Below are positions 42,374 to 49,152 of a stretch of DNA of 64,000 nucleotides, piece after piece. The notes under the pieces are model-generated. The model was not told the origin of the DNA and did no database searches. It was given only the letters and a program-made list of their open reading frames with translations. A program made the translations under genes and the position numbers. The stretch is from JBOGEN01 sp050743265 (GTDB lineage: Bacteria > Actinomycetota > Actinomycetes > JBOGEN01). The DNA is taken from NCBI GenBank assembly GCA_050743265.1, contig JBOGEN010000099.1, positions 1 through 64,000 on the forward strand, read 5' to 3'. Positions within the stretch are counted from its first letter, which is position 1, and every line of letters begins with the position of its first letter.

Positions 42374-43608
42374 GCGAGTACCTGCGCGTGAAGGGCCTCG
42401 TTCAGGGAGCCGCGTTGCTCGGTGAGGTCGAGCAGTGCCTGCGGCGCTTCGTCGTGTTCCCCTCGGAGCAGGCTGTCGTCGCGGTCACGTTGTGGATCGC
42501 GGCCACACACGCCCAGAGCGCTTGGGAGCATGCCACGCGGCTTGCGCTGATCTCGCCGGAGAAGCGGTGCGGCAAGTCGAGGCTGCTCGATATCATTCTC
42601 GCCCTGGTCCACTGCGCGCTCATCACCGTGAACATCAGCCCCGCCGCATTGGTGCGCTCCATCGGAGACGACCCGCCCACCTTGCTCGTGGACGAGGCCG
42701 ACACCTTGTTCGGTGGCCGGGCCGCCGACAACCACGAAGACCTGCGCGGCATCCTGAACGCCGGGCACCAGCGCAACCGTCCATATATCCGTTGGGACGC
42801 CACGTCGCGGACCACCGAGGCCTGCGCCACGTTCGCGATGGCCGCGCTCGCGGCGATCCACGACCTGCCCGACACCGTGATGGATCGCGCTGTCGTCGTC
42901 CGCATGCGGCGCCGCGCACCACACGAGACGATCCGGCCCTTCCGCGTGCGCCGCGACACCCCGAGCCTCCACGGCTTGCGCGACGAGTTGGCCGAGTGGA
43001 TGCACGGCCACCTGGACGAACTGCGGCAAGCCGAACCAGTGCTCCCCGTCGAGGACCGCGCTGGCGACTGCTGGGAGCCCCTCATCGCCGTGGCCGACTG
43101 CGCGGGCGGCGAGTGGCCCGCCCGGGCACGTCAAGCCGCCATGCGCCTCGTCGGAGACGAGGCCGAGGCTGACGCGGAGGCCTCGCGGGGGGCGAGGCTG
43201 CTCGCCGACATCCGGGACCTGTTCGAGCAGATGACAGTGGACTTTCTGCCTTCGCAGGAACTGGCGAACCGACTCTGCAAGTTGGACGACGCGCCGTGGC
43301 GCGACTTCGAGCTGACTACGAGCGGGCTCGCCAGCCGACTCCGCCCGTACGGCATCCGGCCGAGGCACAACAGCGCAGGTTCGGCGAGGGGGTACCGACG
43401 CGAGGACTTCGCCGACGCATTCGCCCGCTACGCCCCACGCACCCCCCGTCAGAACCCGTCAACTCGTAAGAACAGCAGGTCAGAACCTGACACCCCGCAA
43501 CCGTCTGACGGGCTAGGCCGTCAGACGCAGAACGGCCGTCAGACGCTGACCAGCGATTCTGACGGGTTGACGGCCTCTGACGTACCCCCCCGTCGAACCC
43601 GACGCTGA
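42370..43608 (+). CDS. DUF3631 ATPase, probable replication protein of the element
   Basis: 412 residues, GTG start. It has a P-loop-type segment ISPEKRCGKSRLLDIILAL (atypical Gly pattern, as usual for DUF3631), Walker B TLLVDEADTLFGG, and a sensor-like ILNAGHQRNRPYIRW. The DUF3631 domain covers about 150-330 (MDRAVVVRMRRRAPHETIRPFR; DIRDLFEQM; LPSQELANRLCKL). In phages and plasmids DUF3631 is found in primase/helicase-like proteins, so an initiator or helicase role is likely. The last ~45 residues are low complexity because the DNA there is filled with CGTCAGA repeats, a candidate origin. Confidence 0.8.
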   Translation: MSEYLRVKGLVQGAALLGEVEQCLRRFVVFPSEQAVVAVTLWIAATHAQSAWEHATRLALISPEKRCGKSRLLDIILALVHCALITVNISPAALVRSIGDDPPTLLVDEADTLFGGRAADNHEDLRGILNAGHQRNRPYIRWDATSRTTEACATFAMAALAAIHDLPDTVMDRAVVVRMRRRAPHETIRPFRVRRDTPSLHGLRDELAEWMHGHLDELRQAEPVLPVEDRAGDCWEPLIAVADCAGGEWPARARQAAMRLVGDEAEADAEASRGARLLADIRDLFEQMTVDFLPSQELANRLCKLDDAPWRDFELTTSGLASRLRPYGIRPRHNSAGSARGYRREDFADAFARYAPRTPRQNPSTRKNSRSEPDTPQPSDGLGRQTQNGRQTLTSDSDGLTASDVPPRRTRR

Positions 43609-43610
43609 CG
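43446..43610. repeat. Dense CGTCAGA/TCTGACG repeat cluster, candidate replication origin
   Basis: About ten copies of (C)CGTCAGA or its complement lie within 165 bp: CCGTCAGAAC at 43446, CCGTCAAC at 43456, the dyad GTCAGAACCTGAC at 43479-43491, the palindrome CCGTCTGACGG at 43501-43511, CCGTCAGACG at 43518 and 43536, TCTGACGG at 43558, TTGACGG at 43567, TCTGACG at 43576 and GCTGACG at 43604. Neighbouring copies are often 17-18 bp apart. The cluster overlaps the 3' end of the DUF3631 gene, the position where satellite and plasmid initiators commonly have their origin iterons. Confidence 0.65.
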
Positions 43611-43638
43611 TGCCCGCTCTGAGACCACGGAGGCCACG

Positions 43639-44058
43639 ATGAAGTGGACGACCACGGTGCTCCCCGATGGCACCACCTTGGAAATTGGACGCGGCAACCG
43701 CTGCGTGCACCTCGCCCACGAGCGGGCCTTCCCCCACACTCTCGACACCGCCGTCCGCGCTCTGGCCGAGCAGGTGGCCGAACACGCCGCCCGTCGCACG
43801 CTCGCCATGGGCGCCTGCGACGTGGTCGCCGTCGGCGCGGGCGCCTGCACCACGGTCACCATCTGCCCGCGGCAGGACGAGTTGGCCGTGATCCTCGCCC
43901 TGATCGGGCTCGAAGAAGGCGACGAGTCCGCCGCGCGCGTATACCTGCGCGCCCCGCTTCGCGCCCTTGATGGGACGCTGCCGCCCGCACCCGACTGGGA
44001 CGGGCTGATCCGCCTCGAGGCGCGCCTGCACGCCCAGGAGGACCTCAGTGAGCGTTGA
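43639..44058 (+). CDS. Hypothetical protein
   Basis: 139 residues, start ATG preceded by GGAGG. It begins MKWTTTVLPDGTTLEIGRGN and contains a central HTLDTAVRALAEQVAEHAAR helix, then a Cys-containing stretch (GACDVVAVGAGACTTVTICP) and an acidic LIGLEEGDESAARVYL. No known domain recognised. It is the first of four tightly packed, overlapping genes leading to the scaffold-like gene. Confidence 0.6.
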   Translation: MKWTTTVLPDGTTLEIGRGNRCVHLAHERAFPHTLDTAVRALAEQVAEHAARRTLAMGACDVVAVGAGACTTVTICPRQDELAVILALIGLEEGDESAARVYLRAPLRALDGTLPPAPDWDGLIRLEARLHAQEDLSER

Positions 44059-44317
44059 GAGCACCCCGATGCGCCACGGCACCAAGCACGCCCTGTGCCT
44101 CGCGCTGCTCGCCCACGACAGCCCCGACGCCTACGAAGCACTCGGCCCCCACGAACTCAACGGCTCCGACCCCGACACGCTGCGCCAGTCCGCCCTGTCG
44201 GCCGCGTGGCTTGCCGGGCGCGCCGTCACCGCCCTGACCGAGCACGACCCCGAGGCCGCCGCCCACTTCCGCGCCCTGGTGTGCGGCTACGCCGACACGC
44301 TGGGGAGCCACCCATGA
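44048..44317 (+). CDS. Hypothetical protein
   Basis: 89 residues from a GTG overlapping the previous gene by 11 bp; an ATG at 44069 is an alternative. Helical and Ala/His-rich (HALCLALLAHDSPDAYEAL; LSAAWLAGRAVTALTEHDPEAAAHFRALV). No family recognised. Its stop overlaps the next ATG (ATGA). Confidence 0.5.
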   Translation: MSVESTPMRHGTKHALCLALLAHDSPDAYEALGPHELNGSDPDTLRQSALSAAWLAGRAVTALTEHDPEAAAHFRALVCGYADTLGSHP

Positions 44318-44535
44318 TCCATGAGTACCAGCACGGCTGGGCACACATCCTCACCAGCGACGGAGTCGACTACTCGCCCGTCACCGAGCCTCTACGCGGG
44401 GACGAGCACCCCACCGACCACGACCACGACGAGCAGTGCGAACACGCCAACCACTGGCTTCGCGGGCTCGTCACCGACGCCCTCGCGGCGCGCGCTGCAC
44501 ACCATGAGGAGGACGACGATGACCAAACCGACTGA
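44314..44535 (+). CDS. Small His/Asp-rich protein
   Basis: 73 residues, starting in an ATGA overlap. The second half is strikingly rich in His, Asp and Glu: DEHPTDHDHDEQCEHANHW and the tail HHEEDDDDQTD, a pattern that could bind divalent metal. The first part, MIHEYQHGWAHILTSDGVDYSPV, looks like a small beta unit. No family recognised. It overlaps the start of the scaffold-like gene by 17 bp. Confidence 0.5.
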   Translation: MIHEYQHGWAHILTSDGVDYSPVTEPLRGDEHPTDHDHDEQCEHANHWLRGLVTDALAARAAHHEEDDDDQTD

Positions 44536-44986
44536 CGACCCGACGCCCCAGCCCGACCAGCCCGCCGACCCCGGCGGCAGGGCACCGCAAGGCGGCGAAC
44601 CACAACGGGGCGAGTTGCCGGAGCCGCCGCACGTCGCCACGGAGAAGCGGTTGCGTCACGAGCGCCGCCAAGCGACCGAACGAGCCGAGCAGGCCGAGCA
44701 GGCGTTGGCCCGCCTGCAACGCCGCGTGGTCGAGCGCGCCGCTGCCAAGGAGTTGCAGGTGCCCGCCGACTTCTGGGTGCTGTCGGGAGACGACCTGAGC
44801 CCGTGGCTCACCGACGACGGTGAGGTAGACGCAGACCGTGTACGCCAGCATGCCCATGCACTGCGCGTCGAACGTCCCGGTCTCGCCCTCCACGTCCAAC
44901 GCCGCGACCCCGACGCCGGGCGCGGCAACGGGACCATCGCTCCCGGCTCGCCCATTGGCGACTGGATGCGCCGCGACAGGCGCTGA
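44519..44986 (+). CDS. Scaffold-like phage protein
   Basis: 155 residues. A Pro/Gln/Gly-rich N-terminus (about 1-35) precedes a long charged coiled-coil helix, VATEKRLRHERRQATERAEQ through ARLQRRVVERAAAKEL, then VPADFWVLSGDDLSPWLTDDGEVDADRVRQHAHAL. Low-complexity start, coiled coil and a place upstream of the major capsid gene are the marks of capsid assembly (scaffolding) proteins. In contrast to typical phages, a TIR gene lies between it and the capsid gene. Confidence 0.6.
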   Translation: MTKPTDDPTPQPDQPADPGGRAPQGGEPQRGELPEPPHVATEKRLRHERRQATERAEQAEQALARLQRRVVERAAAKELQVPADFWVLSGDDLSPWLTDDGEVDADRVRQHAHALRVERPGLALHVQRRDPDAGRGNGTIAPGSPIGDWMRRDRR

Positions 44987-45040
44987 CGAACAGAGGTCGG
45001 TTCAACCGTTTGGCGTCCCTCTCTGGCATGATCATTACTC

Positions 45041-45781
45041 ATGCTGATATTCGCATCACACCTCCACGAGGAGCGGAAGGTCGTCCAAGAGTTGGCAGAC
45101 GCCTTGTCGGTGTTCGGAGTGGAGGTCTTTGTGGCCCATAGTTCGATCGAGGCGGGAATGGCATGGCATCAAGAAGTACTCGCCAAGTTGGATGAGGCCG
45201 ACGCGGGGATTGCCATCCTGCACGACAGGTTCAACGGAAGCCCGTGGTGCGCTCAAGAGGTCGGCTGGCTCCTTGGCCGCAAGGTCCCCGTCGTGTCGCT
45301 CATGTTTGGCCTTGCGCCGTACGGGTTTCTTGGAGAGCGGCAAGGGATCGATGCCGCAAGGGCGGAACTCCCCATACGGCGCAACTCTGCTGATCGTGAG
45401 GCCGTTGCTATGGCCCACGCGGTGCTTGGAGTCCTTGAGAAGGACGAACGCTTGCTGCCTGCCGTCCTTGCCACCTATGTCGGCGCCATAGAGGGTAGTC
45501 AGACCTTCAACAACACAGATCAGACGTGGTATCGACTGGGCAAGTTCCGCGCCCTGGACGAGGAATCGTGCATCATGCTCCTTCGTGCTGTCGAGACGAA
45601 AACTCAGGTGTATCGCTCGGGCCACAGGGATGAGATGCTCTCGTTTCTCGGCCAGCAGCCTGGTGTCGGGGCAATCAACGATCGGCTGGCGCGAGCGATG
45701 GATGCCGCAAGAGATGAAGAGGCGTGGACGAGTTACGCGCTCACGGCCGAGGATGAGTGGAGCGCATGGCGAAGGCGGTGA
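45041..45781 (+). CDS. Free-standing TIR-domain protein, candidate anti-phage NADase
   Basis: 246 residues. The first ~130 form a TIR domain: MLIFASHLHEERKVVQELAD (strand A, helix A), FGVEVFVAHSSIEAGMAWHQ (BB-loop region), LDEADAGIAILHDRFNGSPW, then CAQEVGW where Glu73 sits in the WCxxE position of the NAD-cleaving Glu. The C-terminal ~115 residues match nothing I know and may be a sensor. The gene is visibly richer in A/T than its neighbours and has no Shine-Dalgarno, which points to recent acquisition and possibly leaderless expression. It interrupts the scaffold-capsid pair. Bacterial TIR proteins deplete NAD+ during phage infection (family knowledge). Confidence 0.8.
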   Translation: MLIFASHLHEERKVVQELADALSVFGVEVFVAHSSIEAGMAWHQEVLAKLDEADAGIAILHDRFNGSPWCAQEVGWLLGRKVPVVSLMFGLAPYGFLGERQGIDAARAELPIRRNSADREAVAMAHAVLGVLEKDERLLPAVLATYVGAIEGSQTFNNTDQTWYRLGKFRALDEESCIMLLRAVETKTQVYRSGHRDEMLSFLGQQPGVGAINDRLARAMDAARDEEAWTSYALTAEDEWSAWRRR

Positions 45782-45985
45782 CGCAAGAGCGTTGCCCACC
45801 ACACGACTGGACACGGCGAACCACGAGCGGGATATACGAGTACGCTGACACCTAGGCGTGACGGGCAACCGCGAGCCAAGGGTGCTCGCCGCCCCACGAC
45901 CACGATGCCCTTGGTGGCAAAGGCTGCCCGGCCCAGGTGCCATGCAGCAGACCCCTCACCACCGTCTGCTCTCTTGGAGCCCGCC

Positions 45986-46798
45986 ATGGCCGTCAACCTC
46001 ACCCGCGCCGACTTCGAGGGCACCCTCTGGCCGCCCGAACTCATGGAGATGGCGCTCAACGCCATCGTCGGCGGCGCCCCGTTCAGCGCCTCGCTCACCC
46101 GCCGCGGCACGTCCTCGTCGAAGGTCGCCTTCCCGCTCGTGGACCCCGACGGCGCCGACTGGGTCGCCGAGGGCGCGGCCCTGCCCGACGTGACACTCAA
46201 CGACGACGCGTACCTCGTCGCAATGCACAAGATCGCCGGGGTGCTCGACGTATCCAACGAGTCGCTGTCCGACACCGCCTACGACGTGGACGGCGCGGTC
46301 TCCCAAGCCCTCGTGGACGCGTTCTCCCACCAGATGGACACCGGGCTGCTCTCCGGCACAGGTGACGCCAACCACCAGCCCACGGGCGTGTTCACCGTCG
46401 CCGACGAAGTCACCGAGGCCACCACCCTGCTCACCTCCGCCGCAGCGGCCATGGGGGAGATCGGAGACGCCGGGGGCACCCCCGACACCATCGCCGTCTC
46501 CTACACCACCGCCGCCACCGTCGCCAGCGAGATCGCCAGCGGCTCCGGCGCGTTGATGTACCCCAACGGCTTCGGCGCCGCCGTCGGCCTCAACGTCGTC
46601 CGCGTCCCCGGACTCGCCCAGCCGCTCGTCTACGACAGCAGCCGGGTGTTCTTCGTGGTCCGCGAGGACTTCAGCGTCGAGCAATCCGCCCACGCCGCCT
46701 GGCGCACCGACGCGGTCAGCCTTCGCGTCAAGGGACGCTTCGCCGTCGCCGTCCCCACCCCCGCCAAGACCATCCGCGCCCTACCCGCCGCCGCCTGA
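45986..46798 (+). CDS. HK97-fold phage major capsid protein
   Basis: 270 residues from an ATG with GGAG upstream (an upstream in-frame extension has no RBS). MAVNLTRADFEG, LTRRGTSSSKVAFPLVDPDGADWVAEGAALPD, the E-loop-like IAGVLDVSNESLSD, DAFSHQMDTGLLSGTGDANHQPTGVF and the C-terminal FFVVREDFSVEQSAHAAWRTDAVSLRVKGRFAVAVPTPAKT follow the P-domain and A-domain pattern of short HK97-type capsid proteins. No N-terminal delta domain is present, in line with a separate scaffold gene. It is the only clear virion gene in the element. Confidence 0.85.
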   Translation: MAVNLTRADFEGTLWPPELMEMALNAIVGGAPFSASLTRRGTSSSKVAFPLVDPDGADWVAEGAALPDVTLNDDAYLVAMHKIAGVLDVSNESLSDTAYDVDGAVSQALVDAFSHQMDTGLLSGTGDANHQPTGVFTVADEVTEATTLLTSAAAAMGEIGDAGGTPDTIAVSYTTAATVASEIASGSGALMYPNGFGAAVGLNVVRVPGLAQPLVYDSSRVFFVVREDFSVEQSAHAAWRTDAVSLRVKGRFAVAVPTPAKTIRALPAAA

Positions 46799-46823
46799 TC
46801 AGGAGGTTGTTCAGCCGAGCATG

Positions 46824-47384
46824 TCAGCGACGATGTGCTCGCTGCTCGCGCAGCCACCGGGTTACAGCGGTGGACAGCCATGGGGTGTCCTCGTGGTACG
46901 CCCGCCGATGACGGACCATCTCGCGGCGTCGCTGCAGCATGGCCAGGAAGCCGTTGACGCGCCCGGTTGTCCACCAGAACTCGTCGCGTGCAATCTCAAG
47001 GAACAGCATGTGCGTGGCCCGCAGGGCAGCCCACGTGTCCTCGCGGATGGCCAGGTCGGTTTCCAGCTCGGCGCATGCGTCATCGAAGTGCTCTTGCCAA
47101 TCGCTCAGAACCCATCGAGCCAACGGGCTGCACCAAAGATCGGCCGCACGTCCTGTGGTGTCCGGAACGGCGGGGACGTCGGTCGAGCCGTTCTCAAGGG
47201 ATTGAGTGGCCTCCCACAACAGGTAGTGCAGGGCTTCATACGTGTCGGCACTCTTGCGATGCACGACCAGGAAGCGCTCAAGCCGTCGCTGGTGACGGCT
47301 GCTGACGAGTGCCGCCAGGAGCACGCCACAGGCGCCCGCGAGCACGAGCCAGTCCTTGGGCTCAAGACTCGACAGGGCCGCCAC
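46824..47384 (-). CDS. Membrane-anchored hypothetical protein (third gene of the minus-strand module)
   Basis: 186 residues, GTG start 4 bp after the previous stop. A single hydrophobic segment near the N-terminus (WLVLAGACGVLLAALV) is followed by a basic stretch SSRHQRRLERFLVVHR, so the rest should be cytoplasmic. The body is helical and Trp-rich (YLLWEATQSLENG; CSPLARWVLSDWQEHFDDAC; ARDEFWWTTGRVNGFLAMLQRRREMVRHRR). No family recognised. The gene faces the capsid gene, with only 25 bp between the stops. Confidence 0.6.
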   Translation of the reverse strand: MAALSSLEPKDWLVLAGACGVLLAALVSSRHQRRLERFLVVHRKSADTYEALHYLLWEATQSLENGSTDVPAVPDTTGRAADLWCSPLARWVLSDWQEHFDDACAELETDLAIREDTWAALRATHMLFLEIARDEFWWTTGRVNGFLAMLQRRREMVRHRRAYHEDTPWLSTAVTRWLREQRAHRR

Positions 47385-47388
47385 AGCG

Positions 47389-47670
47389 TTAGCGGACCTG
47401 CACGATGCTCAGGATGGAAAACATGTGCTCCGGGTCCTCATCACTGAACATGCGCACCACTACCACCCAACTGTCCGGCAGGTAGACGAGCCGGTCGGTG
47501 GGGTCCGTCTGATCGCGGCGCACATCCCAAGCGTGCTGCAGCGGTCGCCCCCACCGCAGATCATCGAGCAGTTCAAACAGCAGCTGCGTGAGCCGCGGGT
47601 TGGCGTGAGGCGAGTTCAGCCAGTTGGACACGACGAGGTCGCCGTGCGTATCCAGTGCCTGCGGCGACAC
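47389..47670 (-). CDS. Small hypothetical protein, possibly ParE/RelE-like (second gene of the module)
   Basis: 93 residues, GTG start 8 bp after the preceding gene. It ends in DRLVYLPDSWVVVVRMFSDE and then PEHMFSILSIVQVR, a run of beta strands reminiscent of the end of ParE/RelE toxins, after a helical segment LTQLLFELLDDLRWG. The catalytic residues of a known toxin family cannot be identified, so this is only a topological hint. Conceivably the partner of the preceding 98-residue protein. Confidence 0.5.
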   Translation of the reverse strand: MSPQALDTHGDLVVSNWLNSPHANPRLTQLLFELLDDLRWGRPLQHAWDVRRDQTDPTDRLVYLPDSWVVVVRMFSDEDPEHMFSILSIVQVR

Positions 47671-47678
47671 GCCGCGCC

Positions 47679-47975
47679 CTACGGAAGGCGCCCCTCGAAG
47701 ATCTCTTCCAGTGAGCGTCCCCGCGCGGCCGGGACTCTCGGCGCGCCCTGCGCGTCCTTGGCGTACTCGGGCGTGCTGTGAACCTCGATGGTGGCGACAG
47801 CGTCCTTCGCGAACTCCACGAGCACGGCAGGGTCCTGCGACTCGTGGTACGCGTAGACCGCCCGGTACATCTCCCGCAGCACATTCTCAGTAGACGCGTC
47901 GGACTCCCGGACGACCTGCACCGCATGCGTGACCAGTGCCTCGGTGTCCATCTGGTGCCTCACCTGTGCGCTCAT
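47679..47975 (-). CDS. Small hypothetical protein (first gene of the minus-strand module)
   Basis: 98 residues from the ATG at 47975 (an ATG at 47951 is possible). Mostly helical: ALVTHAVQVVRESDASTENVLREMYRAVYAYH and PAVLVEFAKDAVATIEVHS, then a Pro/Arg-rich linker and a C-terminal GRSLEEIFEGRLP. The layout, structured part plus short C-terminal binding helix, resembles some antitoxins or adaptor proteins, but no family is recognised. It heads a tight three-gene operon in the region next to attR. Confidence 0.5.
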   Translation of the reverse strand: MSAQVRHQMDTEALVTHAVQVVRESDASTENVLREMYRAVYAYHESQDPAVLVEFAKDAVATIEVHSTPEYAKDAQGAPRVPAARGRSLEEIFEGRLP

Positions 47976-48123
47976 CGTCCCTGCCCCCGTTCATCTACAG
48001 CTTCCCCGGATGCTGACGAACGTACCCATGTCGGGCGCCCGATCAAGGAGCAACGCCCCAACCGATCACAGCAACTCACAGGGGTACGACATCCTGCGCT
48101 CAGGCGAGAGGGGGTGTGGGGGT

Positions 48124-48420
48124 ATGCCCGGACAGCCCACCACGAGCCGTAACACCGGGGAGAACGACGCACCCGCGCCAAGATCAGCCGCTGTTCGGGG
48201 ACGACGAAACGCGACCTGCGCCCGCTGTGGGACGCCGCTCTCCCAGCCGCCCACAGGGCGCCCGCGCGTCTGGTGCTCAGCCCGCTGTCGTCGGGCCGCT
48301 CACACGACTCGCAAGATCGCGGAAGCGTACGCAGCAGCCGCGCGCGGCGAGGCGTGGTGGTTCACGGGGTCGCGTGAGTACGCGGCATGGCGGTCACGTT
48401 CCGCAGCCGGGAGCGTGTAG
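48124..48420 (+). CDS. Small zinc-ribbon protein near attR
   Basis: 98 residues from an ATG after a G-rich stretch (GAGAGGGGG). The centre contains CARCGTPLSQPPTGRPRVWCSARCRRAAH, a CxxC...CxxxC zinc ribbon of the type often found in small actinophage proteins, then a helix KIAEAYAAAARGEAWW. The basic residues suggest nucleic acid binding. It ends 46 bp before the right boundary and points towards the 5' half of comM. Confidence 0.6.
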   Translation: MPGQPTTSRNTGENDAPAPRSAAVRGRRNATCARCGTPLSQPPTGRPRVWCSARCRRAAHTTRKIAEAYAAAARGEAWWFTGSREYAAWRSRSAAGSV

Positions 48421-48443
48421 CGATCATCTCCCCCGTCACCTGG

Positions 48444-48490
48444 GACCCCCAAATCTGGACGTCGTGTTGCCTACCCCGGGCGGCCCCAGC
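48444..48490. other. attR of the serine-integrase element
   Basis: The element ends at the central TT (48467-48468), preceded by CCCCCAAATCTGGACGTCGTG (here 48446-48466), and comM resumes with GCCTACCCCG. Compared with the inverted arm at attL, 18 of the first 23 positions outward from TT agree, including seven consecutive bases next to the core and five C/G at positions 17-21. The crossover changes the Walker A Lys codon (AAG) to Asn (AAC). Confidence 0.85.
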
Positions 48491-49152
48491 AGGAAGAGGT
48501 GGTGGCCCCCGGCGGCCGCCACCTCGAGCGCGAAGCGCCCCTGAACCTGGCCGAGGACGTCGGCGAGGTCGAGCCCGGCCTCGACGGGCGGGGCTCCCGT
48601 CGACGGCGCAGGCTCGGGTTCGTCCTCCAGCGCCTGGGCGTCGCCGCGGAGCCGGGCCAGCAGCTCGCCGAGCGTGCGTACGGGCATCACCTCGATGCCC
48701 GGGACGAGCAGCGCCTCGGCGGCGTTCGCACGGGGCACCACGACGATCGACGCCCCGGACTCGGCAGCAGCCAGCACCGAGGGCAGGACGCCGCGGACGC
48801 CCCGCACCCGGCCGTCCAGCCCGAGCTCGCCGAGAAGAACCACGTCCTCCAAAGAGGACGCCGGGAGGGCACCGGAGCCGGCGAGCACGGCGACGGCCAG
48901 CGCGAGGTCGTAGCCGCTGCCGCGCTTGGGCAGCGAGGCGGGTGAAAGGCCGACGGTGATGCGCCGCGGTGGGAACGCCTCTCCGGAGTTGAGGATCGCG
49001 GCTCGGACCCGGTCCCGGGACTCCGAGAGCGCGGCGTCGGGCAGGCCGACCAGCGTGAAGGCGGGAAGGCCGGACGAGAGGTGCGCCTCCACCTCGACGA
49101 GGTGACCCTGAAGGCCGACGAGCCCGACGGCGCAGGCGCGCGCGAGCGGCAT
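48469..49152 (-). pseudogene. comM: comM 5' half (Mg-chelatase-like ATPase), cut at Walker A
   Basis: 228 codons of comM from the ATG that overlaps the yraN stop (TGATG). It holds the N-terminal ChlI-type domain (LARACAVGLVGLQGHLVEVE; GLPDAALSESRDRVRAAILNSG; LPKRGSGYDLALAVAVLA) and ends at GPPGVG, the start of Walker A. The frame then runs into the element for ten more codons (starting with Asn-Thr-Thr) to a stop at 48436. Joined to the other half it would make a 515-residue protein, the normal ComM length. As it stands it lacks the ATPase domain and must be inactive. Confidence 0.92.

Larger units (their letters stand above)
39924..48468 (+). mobile_element. 8.5-kb capsid-encoding phage satellite integrated in comM
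   Basis: Boundaries are set by the interruption of comM inside its Walker A codons and by the integrase att sites. Cargo in order: large serine integrase, MerR/AlpA-like HTH protein, two small proteins, DUF3631 ATPase, four small proteins ending in a scaffold-like one, a TIR-domain protein, HK97-type major capsid protein, three minus-strand genes and a zinc-ribbon protein. There is no visible terminase, portal, protease, tail, holin or endolysin gene, so the element cannot form phage alone. This gene set is similar to phiRv1/phiRv2 of M. tuberculosis and to capsid-forming inducible islands (family knowledge). Joining 39923 to 48469 restores comM in frame. Confidence 0.85.

Noticed and set aside
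45858..46193. Additional small gene overlapping the start of the capsid gene
   Set aside because: The frame is a Pro/Arg/Ser-rich shadow of the capsid gene without its own ribosome binding site.
47389..47975. Confident toxin-antitoxin annotation of the two small minus-strand genes
   Set aside because: Only size, spacing and a vague strand pattern support it; no catalytic residues or known antitoxin domain could be identified.
39924..48468. Longer direct repeats flanking the element, as for tyrosine integrases
   Set aside because: Only TT (and a CGT three bases before it) is shared at the two ends; this fits a serine integrase and excludes a long duplicated core.
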